A stretch of 64,000 nucleotides of DNA from the NCBI RefSeq assembly GCF_022985175.1, contig NC_066885.1, positions 14,697,560 to 14,761,559 of the forward strand, read 5' to 3'. The stretch comes from Labeo rohita (taxonomy: Eukaryota; Chordata; Actinopteri; Cypriniformes; Cyprinidae). Below the pieces are notes generated by a model. It had not been told where the DNA came from. It made no database searches and was given only the letters and a program-made list of their open reading frames with translations. Within the stretch, counting starts at the first letter, position 1, and each line of letters starts with the position of its first letter. Both the position numbers and the translations under genes were made by a program. Below, in pieces: positions 37,300 through 49,260 of the stretch.

Positions 37300-40200
37300 A
37301 TGGGACTGCTGCGTGTTGAAGAGCTGGTAAGTCTTGTGCTGATGCATGCAGTATGCTGGGAGTCTCGTCTGAATGTTGACATGTTACCAACTAACTTCAA
37401 GATTTATATTAGAACTTTTCTGCAAGATAAAAGTGCAAAAATCTCATGCAAATGCGTGTTTAACAATGGTTTTATTATAGTAAAAGTGTAGTAGCCATTT
37501 TTTGGGGGGTATTAGTTATATTAACCACAGTTTTACCACAAATACCATGGTTAGTGTAGCTAAACCATGGTAATTTATGGTTACCATGGTTTAACTATAG
37601 TAACCATGGTTTTTTGGTTTTATTTGTAGTGAAACGATGATTAATTTTCATAAAGAATAAAAAGAAACACAAATACACAAATGCACCAAATCTGTTTATG
37701 CTGACATATTGTTGTAAGAAAGAAACGTATTAGCTAAAGAAATAGATTTATAATGAAGAAAATTGATAACTCAAATTAACCAGTTGAAATACAGCTGAGG
37801 AAAAATCTAATTTAAAAAAATGTGTATAAAATGCTAACATTACTAAAATTAAAATGTAAATTAATTAAATAGAAATATTTTATAATAAAAATAGCAAAAG
37901 AAGGTAACAAAATAAATAAATCTACATAGTATATAAATAATACTGAAATAACACTGTTTAATATTAGAGCATACTACAATTAGTGGTCGACCGATATGTG
38001 TTTTTCAGGGCCAATGCCAATATCGATTATTCAGTTACCGATTATCAAGCGGACAGATAACCGATATTTTAAACCGTTATATATGTCTGGTGTAAAAATG
38101 AAAATTAATGTCAAAATTAAGAATAACAAGAATTTGACAAAAACTTTCTTTAAATGCTTTTAAATTATTTTATCAGCAAATCTGTTTTGAAATACTACCG
38201 ATAACTAAAAGTAGTATATAGTATTTAAATTATACTTAAATAACACTGTTGACTGTTACAGCGTACTACAACTAGGGGTTTACTGATATGTGTTTTTCAT
38301 GGCCAATACCTGTTATTACAGATCAAGTAGACAGACAACTAATATTTCGAACCGATATATATGTTTGGTGTTAAAATTACTGTCAAAAATAAGAATAACA
38401 AGGGCTCTAACAAAAACTTTCTTTAAATGCTTTTAAATTATTTTATCGGCAAATCGGTTTTGAAATACTACCGATAACTAAAAGTACATAGTATATAAAT
38501 AATACTAAAATAACACTGTTTACTGTTACAGCATACTGCAAATAAAGGGTTGACCGATACATGTTTTTCATGGCCGATACCAATTATTACAGATCGAGTA
38601 AACCGATAACCGATATATACGTCTGGGGTAAAAATGAAAATTAATGTCAAAATTAAGAATAACAAGGTTTCTAACAAAAACCTTATTAAAAAGTTATTTT
38701 ATCAGCAAATCGGTTTTGAAATACAACCGATACCGATAACCATATTAAAATGCTTAATATTGGCACCAATAATCGTCCAGGCTGATAATTGGTCAACCCC
38801 AAACTAAAAGCTAGTGTTTACAATGAAAAAACCTGAAAGTTATATTAAGAAAACCCACAAGAGATAAAGAAAATGCATTAAATAAACAATACAAGAAAAA
38901 AAGAAGAGGAAATGTTTGTGTTCACATATTCTTATAAAGAAAGTAAAGAAATTAGGCATATAACAGAAAGAAAGCGCACAAAAGAAAGAATGCATTAAAG
39001 AGAAAAAAGCATGAGCATGAGAGGGGGATGGAGCAGTGTGATGTTATTAAATATCTGTCAGCGATTAGGAAGGATCCAGGGTGTCTAGAATAACCCAACT
39101 GCACGGGCATGTCATCCTATTTTAAACAAGAGAAACGACACAAATGTGTGTAATTATTTTTTTAGGTTCTCAAAACAGCTGAACGCTCTCTCCACCCCAC
39201 CCACACAATCACTAAATTAAACTACATCTGCTTTAAACTACACACTTGTTCTTTCTCTGGAAGCTGTTCAGTCCTTGAAACTGAGTGTGTTAAAGCTGTG
39301 GTCACACTAGACTGCAGTTGCTTGTACTCTATTGACTTTTACTCTTTCGTATATGAAATCCAAAACTGATGAGCGTCACTTCTAATCACAGGTCACCGGG
39401 AAGAGAGCCGAGGGAAAGGTGGCAGAAAGTGCCTGTGCAGAGGTGTTCGCTGCAGGAGAATATGAAACCAGCATCATTCAGGAGAAACAAGATGGACTAC
39501 AGACACAACAGGACCTGAATGACACCATCAAACCAAGCGAAGAGAACCTTAAACTTAATGTAAGAATAAATACAACTTGATAAAACTGAACACTATGGCT
39601 ACAATTTCATATAGTAACATAATGAAAAAACACGTCTTTTGATTTTTCTTAGGTTGACCGATCAGGACAACTAAAATTAGAAACTGTAGAAGACCTCTAC
39701 AATATTTTGCAGCTGAGGAAGAGAAGAAAGGAAAGGAAGACTCAAATGACAAAGAAACAGCCAGAGCCTGATATCCTGGTGAGGAAATTCTTTCATAATG
39801 CATTACAGATACGGCTATATCATAAAGATTTGAGATGTAATTATAATCTAACATTTTTATAGCCTGAAACCGTGGACCAGGCTCTTTTCCTAAAGGCTGT
39901 CACAGAGAATAAAATGCCTGTTGTTGAGAAATATTTATCAGATGGTGGAGACCCCAATGCCTGCGATCATGTGAGTGTAGAATTCAAAAACACACACATC
40001 TCATATTTTCCTTTGCTTGTGCGGTGAAGTCCTCCAGAATTAAAGGGAGAGTTCACCCAAAAATGAAAAAAAGACATATTACAATGGAAGTCAATGGTAA
40101 ACAAAACTGTTTGGTTATCAACATTCTTCAAAATATCATCTTTAATGTTCCACAGAAGGTTTGGAACACTATTATGGAGAGTAATGATGAACACTTTTTT

Positions 40201-42055
40201 ATTTTTGGGTGAACTATCCCTTTAAACTCTCATCAGTGTTATTTTAGTATTATTTATATGCAGTTATATAGCTATTATGGCTATATTACGTTTTTTTATA
40301 GTGCAACGATTAATCGCGATTAATTGCATCCAAATTAGTATGTTTACATAATATATGTGTGTGTACTGTGTATATATCTATACACACACACACATACAGT
40401 ATATATTTACATGTATTAACGTATTTAATTTTATTGATATGATTAATATTATACATATAAATATATTTAATATATAAAAATAACATATTTTTCTTAAATA
40501 TATTCATGCATGTGTGCAAGTATTTGTATATCCTTAAATATACACAGTACAAACACATATATTATGTAAACAAAAACTTTTATTTTGGATGCGATTAATC
40601 ATGATTAATCGTTGCAGAGAACTAGTTTTTTATATTTAATTTCAAACTAACGTGTTTTGGTTCTTCACCTTAAAGTTATAGTTTTAGTTTTGTAGGTTTT
40701 TCATCTAATATTTAGATTTTAGTTCAAGCAACAATCAAAAATGATCAGTTTTCATTAACAATAACAACACTGACTTTCACTTGTTCTCTCTCTTTCAGTT
40801 TAAGCGCTCAGCTCTGCATAAAGCCAGTGCCCAAGGTCACACAGAGATCATGCAGAAGCTCCTGGAGAGTGGAGCATCCATGGATCAAAAAGACAAGGTA
40901 GCACAGATGGTGGATGTGACTGTTACACCAGTGCTACAAGAATATTATCGCACATTTATTTTAGATTATGATTCTGAGATGCAATTTCTTTATCGTATGT
41001 TCTTAGCTGGATGCCACAGCTGTGCACTGGGCCTGCAGAGGTGGAAGCCTGCCTGCCCTAGAGCTGCTTCTCAATAAAGGAGCTAAATTCAACTCCAGAG
41101 ACAAGGTATATAGAACACGCCTGCAAGCCTTTGACACCAGATGGATCTTTGGACAGTGATAATAACATTCACAAATCATTCTCATGATGAGTTTTATCTT
41201 TCTTGTTCTTAAAGTTTTAAGTGTGTACAAAATATACTAACCAAAACTCTTGTTGTGTATCTTCAGCTGTGCAGCACCCCCCTCCATGTTGCAGTTCGAA
41301 CAGGACATTATGAATGTGCCGAGTTTCTCATTCACTGTGGAGCCGATGTAAATGCTAAAGACAGGGTAAGTATTCTTTTTGCGCTTTATTCAAATATTTT
41401 CCAAAACATTCAGAGCCTTTAATATGGCAACTTTAATATATGTCATAATCTAATGAAAAATTAATTTTGTGTCAGTTTAAATAGCAAACTCATGATATTA
41501 ATGCATTGTCCCACTGTTTTTTTTTTCTTTAATGCCAATGCATTGTGTTTATGTAGGAGGGAGACACACCAATGCATGACGCAGTGAGGATAAACAGATT
41601 TAAAATGATAAAACTGCTGATGATGTATGGAGCCAGTCTAAACGCCAAAAACAATGTAAGTTCAATTAGAATACATACAATCCTTACTATATGGCGTTGA
41701 AGTTTAAATGGTGCCCTCTAGAGACATATTGAAGCATTACAGGATTCTATACTGACTCTTCATAATATCAAAATGCAATGCTTTATTCTTTTTTCTTATT
41801 CGAAATGATAATGTAAATAGCCAGTGCAAAAAGAATTGTCTCTAAGTCTTAGTTAGTAGATCTGTTTAAATGGGTATATTTCAGTGTATATGTCCTAAAA
41901 TTATCTGTTGTTTACAGAATGGAAAGACACCAATGGAGACTCTGCTTTCGTGGCAAAAAGGTCTGAAAAACATCCTGAATAACGTCAATGAAGAGGAAGC
42001 ACCAAATCCAGATGTGCAACTTTTCAACATCCACCCTGATGCTGAAGTGTTATAA
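37300..42055 (+). CDS. ankrd1: Ankyrin repeat domain protein 1 (cardiac ankyrin repeat protein), 9 exons
   Basis: Exons are 37300-37326, 39392-39559, 39653-39778, 39863-39970, 40799-40897, 41007-41105, 41267-41365, 41557-41655 and 41918-42055, all GT-AG and all phase 0, giving 963 nt (320 aa; human ANKRD1 is 319). The N-terminus MGLLRVEELV matches the conserved MARP start. Residues 87-94 are a basic cluster (RKRRKERK) that fits the nuclear localisation signal near the coiled-coil region. Residues about 108-305 form the ankyrin array, with TALH/TPLH-type motifs (SALHKA, STPLHVAVRTGHYE, DTPMHDAV). The family product shuttles between the sarcomeric I-band (titin N2A, myopalladin) and the nucleus, where it acts as a stress-induced transcriptional cofactor in heart and skeletal muscle. 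ANKRD2 and ANKRD23 are the alternatives, but the N-terminus and the neighbouring pcgf5 favour ANKRD1. Confidence 0.95.
37495..37640. repeat. ankrd1: CCATGG-rich palindromic repeat in ankrd1 intron 1
   Basis: Several ACCATGGTT palindromes occur in about 90 bp (37548-37612), with alternating TAACCATGG and CCATGGTTTA. It is a dispersed intronic repeat with no coding potential. Confidence 0.7.
37985..38805. repeat. ankrd1: Threefold tandem repeat in ankrd1 intron 1
   Basis: Three units begin near 37986, 38277 and 38547, each with TGTTTTTCA-GGCCAAT, an ACCGATA-type motif, a conserved AAGAATAACAAG block and AAATACTACCGATAAC. Spacing is about 291 and 270 bp. The array ends with an inverted form (ATTGGTCAACCCC near 38790). 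Confidence 0.8.
40043..40228. mobile_element. ankrd1: Family B short element in ankrd1 intron 4
   Basis: TTAAAGGGAGAGTTCACCCA and TTGGGTGAACTATCCCTTTAA are inverted ends 186 bp apart. The two small opposite-strand ORFs here are palindrome by-products. Confidence 0.88.
40303..40615. mobile_element. ankrd1: Family E element in ankrd1 intron 4
   Basis: CAACGATTAATCGCGATTAA at the left is inverted against TTAATCATGATTAATCGTTG at the right, with an AT-rich core like the copy at 17742. Confidence 0.8.
40799..41655 (+). other. ankrd1: Four ankyrin repeats, each encoded by a 99-bp exon
   Basis: Exons 40799-40897, 41007-41105, 41267-41365 and 41557-41655 are each exactly 99 bp and start and end in phase 0, so each encodes one 33-residue ankyrin repeat (residues 144-275). 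The preceding 108-bp exon (39863-39970) and the last exon supply the capping repeats. One-repeat-per-exon architecture is typical of the muscle ankyrin repeat protein family. Confidence 0.93.
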
Positions 42056-42645
42056 AATGCTTCTCTTTCTTTCTTTCTTTCTTTCTTTCTTTCACGTTCA
42101 ACGTTAAATTGAACAGTATTTTGCAATTTACATAATGATGACGCTAATTGCTGGCGATGGAGCGTCTGAAATATTGATGAGGTTATCTGTAAATATTGTT
42201 TTCTCACTTGTCTCACTTGATTTTGAGAGCAAAGAATCTTTGCTGAGTGGCAGGAGACATGAACATGTGTGAGTGGTTGTGTGTTTGTTTGCTTGTTTCG
42301 AGTATTTATTTAATGTTATTTTAATTTCATAACATTTGAAAAATGTCCATGGCAGTTTGATCTACTGGGAAAATGTCTAGACAGACTGGAGGCAGAACTA
42401 TAAGTGTTCAGAAATGGAACAGAATGTGAATGCTGGTCTGAGAATGTTTATTATGATGGATATTATTATTGCAATTGTTTTGTAATTATAGACTGGATTT
42501 GTGAAAGACTTTGGCATGGGGTACATGGATATCACTTATGAAATGTGCATTGGTAAATGTGTTTTGTAAATCTTTCTTTTAAACCCTCAAAAGTAATTTA
42601 GAATCATTTTAATCTTATGTGAATAAAGCGTTTTGGTATGAGTCA
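42056..42645 (+). other. ankrd1: ankrd1 3' UTR with poly(A) signal
   Basis: An AATAAA hexamer at 42622-42627 lies about 570 nt after the stop codon and is the only canonical signal before the next transposon (42674). A CTTT microsatellite starts a few bases after the stop (about 42065-42092). Confidence 0.75.
42065..42093. repeat. ankrd1: (CTTT)n microsatellite in the ankrd1 3' UTR
   Basis: About seven CTTT units begin roughly ten bases after the ankrd1 stop codon. Confidence 0.9.
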
Positions 42646-42673
42646 CCGAGTGTTTACTGACTTTTCTTTATAT

Positions 42674-43325
42674 TAGACGTACACTACCAGTCAAAAGTTT
42701 TCAAACAGAAAGATTTTTAATGTTTTTTTAAAGACGTTTCACCAAGCCTGCATTTATTTGATCCAAAATACAGCAAAAGCAGTAATATTGTGAAATATTT
42801 TTTACTATTTAAAATAACTGCTTTCAATTTTAATATATTTTCAAATGTAGTTTATTCCTGTGATCAAAACAAAATTTTCAGCATCATTACTTAAATCTTG
42901 CATGTCACATGATCCTTCAGAAATCAATGTAATATGCTGAATATGAAGAAATCATAGAAAGAATACATTTATTTAGCAAGAATGCTTTAAATTGATTATA
43001 AGATATGATGACAAAGACGTTTATAATGTATTAAAAGATTTCTATTTCAGATAAATCCTGTTTTTCTCAACTTTCTATTCATCAAAGAAACCTGAAAAAA
43101 TTCTACCCGGCTGTTTTCAACATAATAATAATAATACATAATTTTGCTGTATTTTGGATAAAATGCAGTCTTGGTGAGACTTCTTTAGAAAAAAAAACAT
43201 TAAAACTCCTACTGTTTAAAAACTACATTTTTACTGTTTTGCTGTACTTTGGATCAAATAAATGCAGACTTGGTGAGCAGAAGAGACTTCTTTTAAAAGT
43301 TTTAAAATCTTTTGACTGGTAGTAT
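42674..43325. mobile_element. Family F element between ankrd1 and kif20b
   Basis: Begins ACACTACCAGTCAAAAGTTT and ends AAATCTTTTGACTGGTAGT, inverted repeats as in the copy at 25494. It fills most of the intergenic space after the ankrd1 poly(A) signal. Confidence 0.85.
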
Positions 43326-43879
43326 TCTTTTGGTTTTTATATCAATGACAAAAATATGACCAGCATAACCTACATTCGTTTATTGAGAATTTTTTACTTT
43401 CTTTATATACACAAACTGTAAATGTCACTTTAATGTCTCAGAACAAGAATTGTTTTTGTATTTAGCCTTCAAGGGCTATTAAAGGCGTTCTAGACATCTA
43501 GAATAACAATTTTGACATTTTTTCTTAATGTTTTGCGCAGCTTCTTCTTATTTTTCTTATTCTATTAGGGTATATCTTCTTGTTTGCTTATTATCTTTTA
43601 TTACTTTCTAATGTGATTACTTTGGTTGTACTTTGGTTCGATATTTTAATGTAGGAATTTGTATTTTTGATGGTGATTTTTTTAATGATTTTTAAATTTT
43701 TGTATATTGTATTTGCAGTGTTACAAACGAATTACACAAATCAGACTGAAATAACAAATCAACAACTGTGTACAAACTAGCAGAAACCTGTTTATGAGAA
43801 ATGCGCAGTCCAACGTCTGCGCATTTATAGCGTCACTATGACGTGCACGAGCATGCGCTCCCAGCAGCCTTTGCAGTTG

Positions 43880-44012
43880 CTCTCGCTTATCCGATTGGTG
43901 GAATTTGAAAATAAGTAAGCGCGACAGTTTGGGAGATGAGACAACACAAATAAAACACAGCAGCGAAGTTAAAAGCAATAATATCAAACACACTTTGTCC
44001 TTTAACAGCCCT
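43880..44012 (+). promoter_or_regulatory. kif20b: kif20b promoter with inverted CCAAT and CHR-like site, untranslated exon 1
   Basis: ATTGG (CCAAT on the other strand) lies at 43894-43898 and TTTGAA, the cell-cycle homology region consensus, at 43904-43909. Downstream there is a donor CCT followed by GTAAGT (GT at 44013), so the untranslated exon 1 probably ends at 44012. CCAAT plus CHR is the usual arrangement in G2/M genes bound by NF-Y and the DREAM/MuvB complex, which suits a mitotic kinesin. There is no TATA box. If transcription starts upstream of 43936, a 5-codon upstream ORF (ATG 43936, TAA 43951) would be included. Confidence 0.6.
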
Positions 44013-44346
44013 GTAAGTCAACTAAATTAACTTGTTTTAATGCGTATGTTTGCTGTCCGGTTCTTATTTGTGAGAGGTTGAGGTTGTGGGTTCGGGTGGG
44101 TCTTAATGTCATTTTCTTTTGCCCGGTGTATTTATAAAGTATCTGTAAAAGTTGTGAGGTTGTCTGTTAAAATGAAGACAGGACTATACAATTGACAAAA
44201 TGCTCAAATAAAAGGCAGCTGTATTAGTACCATCGGATGTGATTAAAGGAATGTCATAAGTTATTCTTTGTATATCAGAGGCTGTTACTTCATCCTCCTC
44301 TTTTATGTCTTCTCCTATGTTTATATGTTATTTTTTTTAGAGCAAT

Positions 44347-47300
44347 ATGATGGAATCAGGGCTAAAGGATGACCCGGCAAGACCGGAGATGTTAGTTGTG
44401 GAAGATTTAAGAAGAAATCTCTCCTCAGAGTTCAGCGAGTGTTCAGATTTCCAGGTAAGATGACAGACGGCCATGACTTTATGAAAAATGCTACAGGACC
44501 CTGTGTTGTTTTTACATTTGTGATTTATGAAATATTCAACAGAAATGTTTTGAGCCTTGATATTTCTTTTGAAGGACCCGTCTGACCTGGAGAAGGAACA
44601 TTTGAAGGTGTATCTAAGGATAAGACCATTTTCAGCAGCTGAGATTGAGAATGGAGAATCACAGGTGAAAATAAGAAATAAAATATTTTCATTTGCAGAG
44701 CCTTATGTAGAAATGTTTTTATAGGGTTAAGAAAAAATATTTTTTTAAAGGGCAAATGCCCCTGAAGATCTGTTTTAAATATTGCCTCTAAATTAAATGA
44801 TTAATCTGTGTTTTCTCTTTGTGTTTTTGCAGGACTGTGTGGCCATTCAGCCTCCAGAGACCGTGCTCCTCAAAGCTCCACAATCATCTCTTTCTGCTAG
44901 GCTCAGCGATAAATCAGTGCCAGTTACAGCTCAACGTTTCCAGTTCTCTCAGGCAAGCAAAACCATCAGTCTATGGTGATTGATCATGTGAGGCAGTAGT
45001 TTTCCCTGTATGGTGTTTTCGTGATGCGGCACTGAACGTAAATAATGCCACTGAACCGAGCGAAACTCATATTTTGCTGATTATTTTTGCTAAAATGTTC
45101 AATTATTGTCATGTTTTGGGCTGTACTAATCGGTCGGGATGGGAAAAACATTTTGGAGTACTATGGACTGCCAAAAGTTGTAAAAAAAATCAAGGAGAAG
45201 AGTGCAAAAAAACTGTCTGAGGAGCAAAATGCATTTGTGGTTGGCCAAACTAAACCAGGATTTCCAGGGCAAGAATCTTGACAACATTCGTGTTTGTTCT
45301 TATTTCCGGTCAGGTAGGTGAAATATTAGGCTAATATCTTGATGTATACTGCTCGTACGTATCTTTACCACCCATTAACATTAGTTTGTCAAAATATTGT
45401 GGCTTTTTCTGCTTACTAAGTCATTCTCTATATGATTTAGCAGCTTACACACATTTTTCTGTATTTTAAATGGCATAAATTAGCAGAACAACATATTCAG
45501 TAGTACATTAACCGTGCAGTCCATGCTGTTGTTTACATCTGAGTATCTCCAATATGGCCGCGTATCCAAGTATCTGACCAAACCTTGACAAAACTGCAAA
45601 CCCTCTTTTTGTCCAAGAATTTTCAAATTTGTCTTTGGAAATACTGCTAGAGGTCAAATGTTGTGCTTTGTCTTGAGTCATGCTCAAAACTTGGTCTTTC
45701 ATGACAGATTAATCATGTGGTGATATTAAAATTGTGGTATTTTTAGGTTTATGGATCAGACACTACACAGAAGGAGATGTTTGATGGCACAGTGAAGGGT
45801 CTAGTGATGGATGTGCTAGAGGGGCACAATTCCCTGGTCTTCACATACGGTGTCACCAATGCTGGGAAGACTTTCACTTTTTTAGGTTTGTATATTTTAT
45901 TTTTCTTATTGTATTGATAGACTGAATTATTTTCTGTTGTAATTGACATAATGCCACAAATGCTGTCAACAGAGCATAAAAGTCAATGTGTTAATGCTTC
46001 ACAACTCATTTTAATTTGAGCAGAAAATAGTTGTTTCCGAGGCAAAAAAAAGTTTAATGAAAGATTACAAGTTTTTTTTGTTGTTGTTTTGTTTTTTGTT
46101 TTTGAAGTAGCGTGCACCTAATGAATCTGTCTGTCTGAATGCAGGCAGATCTGAATGTGTTTATGATATTTTGATTAATACATTACCAGTCAAATGGTTT
46201 TTGGACAGCTGCATTTATTTGATTCAAAATACAGCAAAAGCAGGAATATTGTAAAATATTTTTACTATCTAAAATAACTGTTTTCTTTTTGAATATATTT
46301 TAAAATGTAATTTATTCCTGTGTACAAAGCTGATTTTTCAGCATCATCACTCCAGTCTTCTCCAGAAGAGACTTTAAAAAAACATAAAAAAAAAAAAACT
46401 TACTGTCCAAAAACTTTTGACTGGTAGTGTACTTACAAGGTCAAAAAATTAATAAGCAAAGCATGGATGATAACAATGCATAATTAAAGTGCATTTTTAA
46501 AATACAAAGCATGAATTTCAATACTGTGCTGACTTTAACAGTGATTTTGCTTTTGCAAAATATTCAAATTCAAGCACTATGTCCTGATTGTGTTTTGGTG
46601 TATTAGGTCCGGATACTGATCCAGGCATCTTACCTCGTTCCCTCAACATGATCTTCAGTAGTCTGGATGGTCGCATCTTCACCCAGATGTGCCTAAAACC
46701 CCAAAGGTGCCGGGATTTCATCAGGCTCACCAAAGAGCAGCAAAATGAGGAGGCAGTTGGCAAACGCAACCTGCTCAAACTTTTTAAAGAGGTACTGTAT
46801 GTCAGTGAGTTGAACTGCCAGGGGATTTTCAGTGGTGTTTAATTTGATTCAGTCTTTAGTTTTTGTCTTGTCTTTAGACTGATGCACAGAAGAGTTCGTC
46901 TTGCCATAGCTCCAAGTCTGATCTTGAAGGTAAAGAAAGGATTTTTTTTTTTTGGTTACTCTAAACCTCTCAAAGGTTGTGCAGTCTGTTTATGTTTGTC
47001 TGGCTGATGCATAATTTTCTTTTTGCCTGTTAGATGCTCTTTGTGATATAAACTCAGTAAATGACAGGAGTTTGGCTGTGGAAATGGATGCACACACCAA
47101 GTTTTCTATTTGGGTCTCTTTCTGTGAGATCTACAATGAGAACATTCACGACTTGCTAGAACCGCATTCAAACAATGCTTCACGGAGAACCAATCTCCGT
47201 CTTTGTCAGGATGTCAAAGGAAACTCATTTATCAAAGGTAAAGGCATCTGCTTCTATAACTTCTGTAACTCTGTAAAAGTATCTGTTTGTGTAATGTACT

Positions 47301-49226
47301 ATTTATTCTGTCATTAACGGAGAACTCCACTTCTAGAACAACAATTTACAGATAATTTACTCACCCCTTTGTCATCCAAGATGTTCATGTCTTTCTGTCT
47401 TCAGTTGTAAAGATATTATGGGTTTTGAGGAAAACATTTCAGGATTTTTCTCCATATAATGGACTTTATTGTTCCGATTTTAAACTTCCAAAATGCAGTT
47501 TCTGAGCTCTAAACCCAGCCGAGGAAGGTCTTATCTAGCGAAACGATCTGTTTTTTTTTTTTTTTTTTTGAAAAATACAAATTTCTATACTTTTTAAGGA
47601 CAAAAGCTCGTGTAGCACAGGCTCTGGGATGCGCGTCCACGCCGCTACGAATCACGTCTAAGTTCATCGTCTGTATACTTCGGCTCAAAAAAGTATGGCG
47701 AAAAACTCCATCTTATTTTCTCCTACAACTTCAGAATCATCTGACATCGTTGTACCTTTTTGATTGTAAACAGCGTTTTGACTTTCTTAGTCTTTGCGCA
47801 TTCACTTTGTAAACACTGGGTCTGTAGTTCCGCCTACGTTCTACGTGACCTTTCGACATGATTCAGTAGTACGTAGTGTCAAGGACGCGCAACCCAGAGC
47901 TACACAAGCTTTTGTGCTTAAAAAGTATACAATTTTTTTATTTTCCAAAAAAATGACAGATCATGCTAGATAAGACCGTTCTTCAACGGCTGGGATCGTT
48001 TAGAGCCCTTTGAAGATGCATTTAAACTACATTTTGGAAATTCAAAATCAGGGCACCAATGAAGTCCGTTATATGGAGAAAAATCCTGAAAAGCTTTCCT
48101 CAAAAACCATAATTTCTTCACGACTGAAGACAGAAAGACATGAACATCTTGGATGACAAGGGTGTGAGTAATTATTTGTAAATTGTTGTTCTGGAAGTGG
48201 ACTTCTCCTTTAAATGGTTACTTGGTTACAATGTGTTCATGGTGCTGATGGGGCGTCCAAGCAATAATTGAACCCTGATGTAGTAGTTTTACATATAACG
48301 AAAAATAATGCATGTTGTAAGGCTGCATTGTCATATGCCTTTCTCCTTTATGCATTTGATAGATGATTTTATCCACAGTGACTTTCATTTCTTTCACGTT
48401 ATACATGTTATCAGTTCAAGCATTCCCTGAGAATCAAACCCATGACTTTGGCATTGCATGTTTCAGGAGTGAGATTACACCACAATATTTTGTCATTAAA
48501 TCATTCCAAAAAGCAAATTATATGTCATTTGTAATTCCTGATGTGACTTCTGGGTTTTTTGCTTGGAAATATAATAGGTTGTAATAGCTAAAACTGGCCA
48601 GGTGCTGGTGCTAGAGCAACAGGAAAAAAATGTGTTAAGGGTTTAGTCAGTTGATTTAAGGAAATGGATGTGCTGTGTTGTGACAGTTTATTTTGTTAAT
48701 TTTCTAGATCTGAGATGGGTGCAGGTGAGCAGTGCTGATGAAGCATTAAAAGTGATGAAACTGGGCAAAAGGAACCAGAGCATTTCTAGCACTAAACTCA
48801 ACCTGCTCTCCAGCAGAAGGTACACCACACAAATTCTCTAACTTCTTGTTGTTTATATATTTTAATGAAGTGGGCATATGTTATTCTGACTTCATGTCCT
48901 CTTTGCCTGATTTTTGTAGCCACAGTATTTTCTCTGTCCGGATCCTGAAGGTGGAAGATGTGGGAATACCCAGAGTGGAGTCAGTCAGCGAGTATGTCTT
49001 TATGTCCTGATCTGAGCTCTCTACAGGTTGTGTTGCACTTCAGAATGGTTTGTAAAAGTCTGTACTCTGCTTCAAGGCTGGCGCTGTGTGATCTGGCCGG
49101 ATCAGAGCGATGTGCGAAAACACAAAATAAAGGTGAACGGCTCAAAGAGGCAGGAAACATCAACACTTCTCTACTCAGCCTGGGAAAATGCATCAATGCA
49201 CTCAGAAATAACCAGCAGGCCAGGTA

Positions 49227-49260
<34 letters not shown>

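Noticed and set aside
42674..43880. Search for htr7 or rpp30 exons between ankrd1 and kif20b
   Set aside because: Only a family F transposon and AT-rich sequence were found. No exon-like segment resembles either gene.
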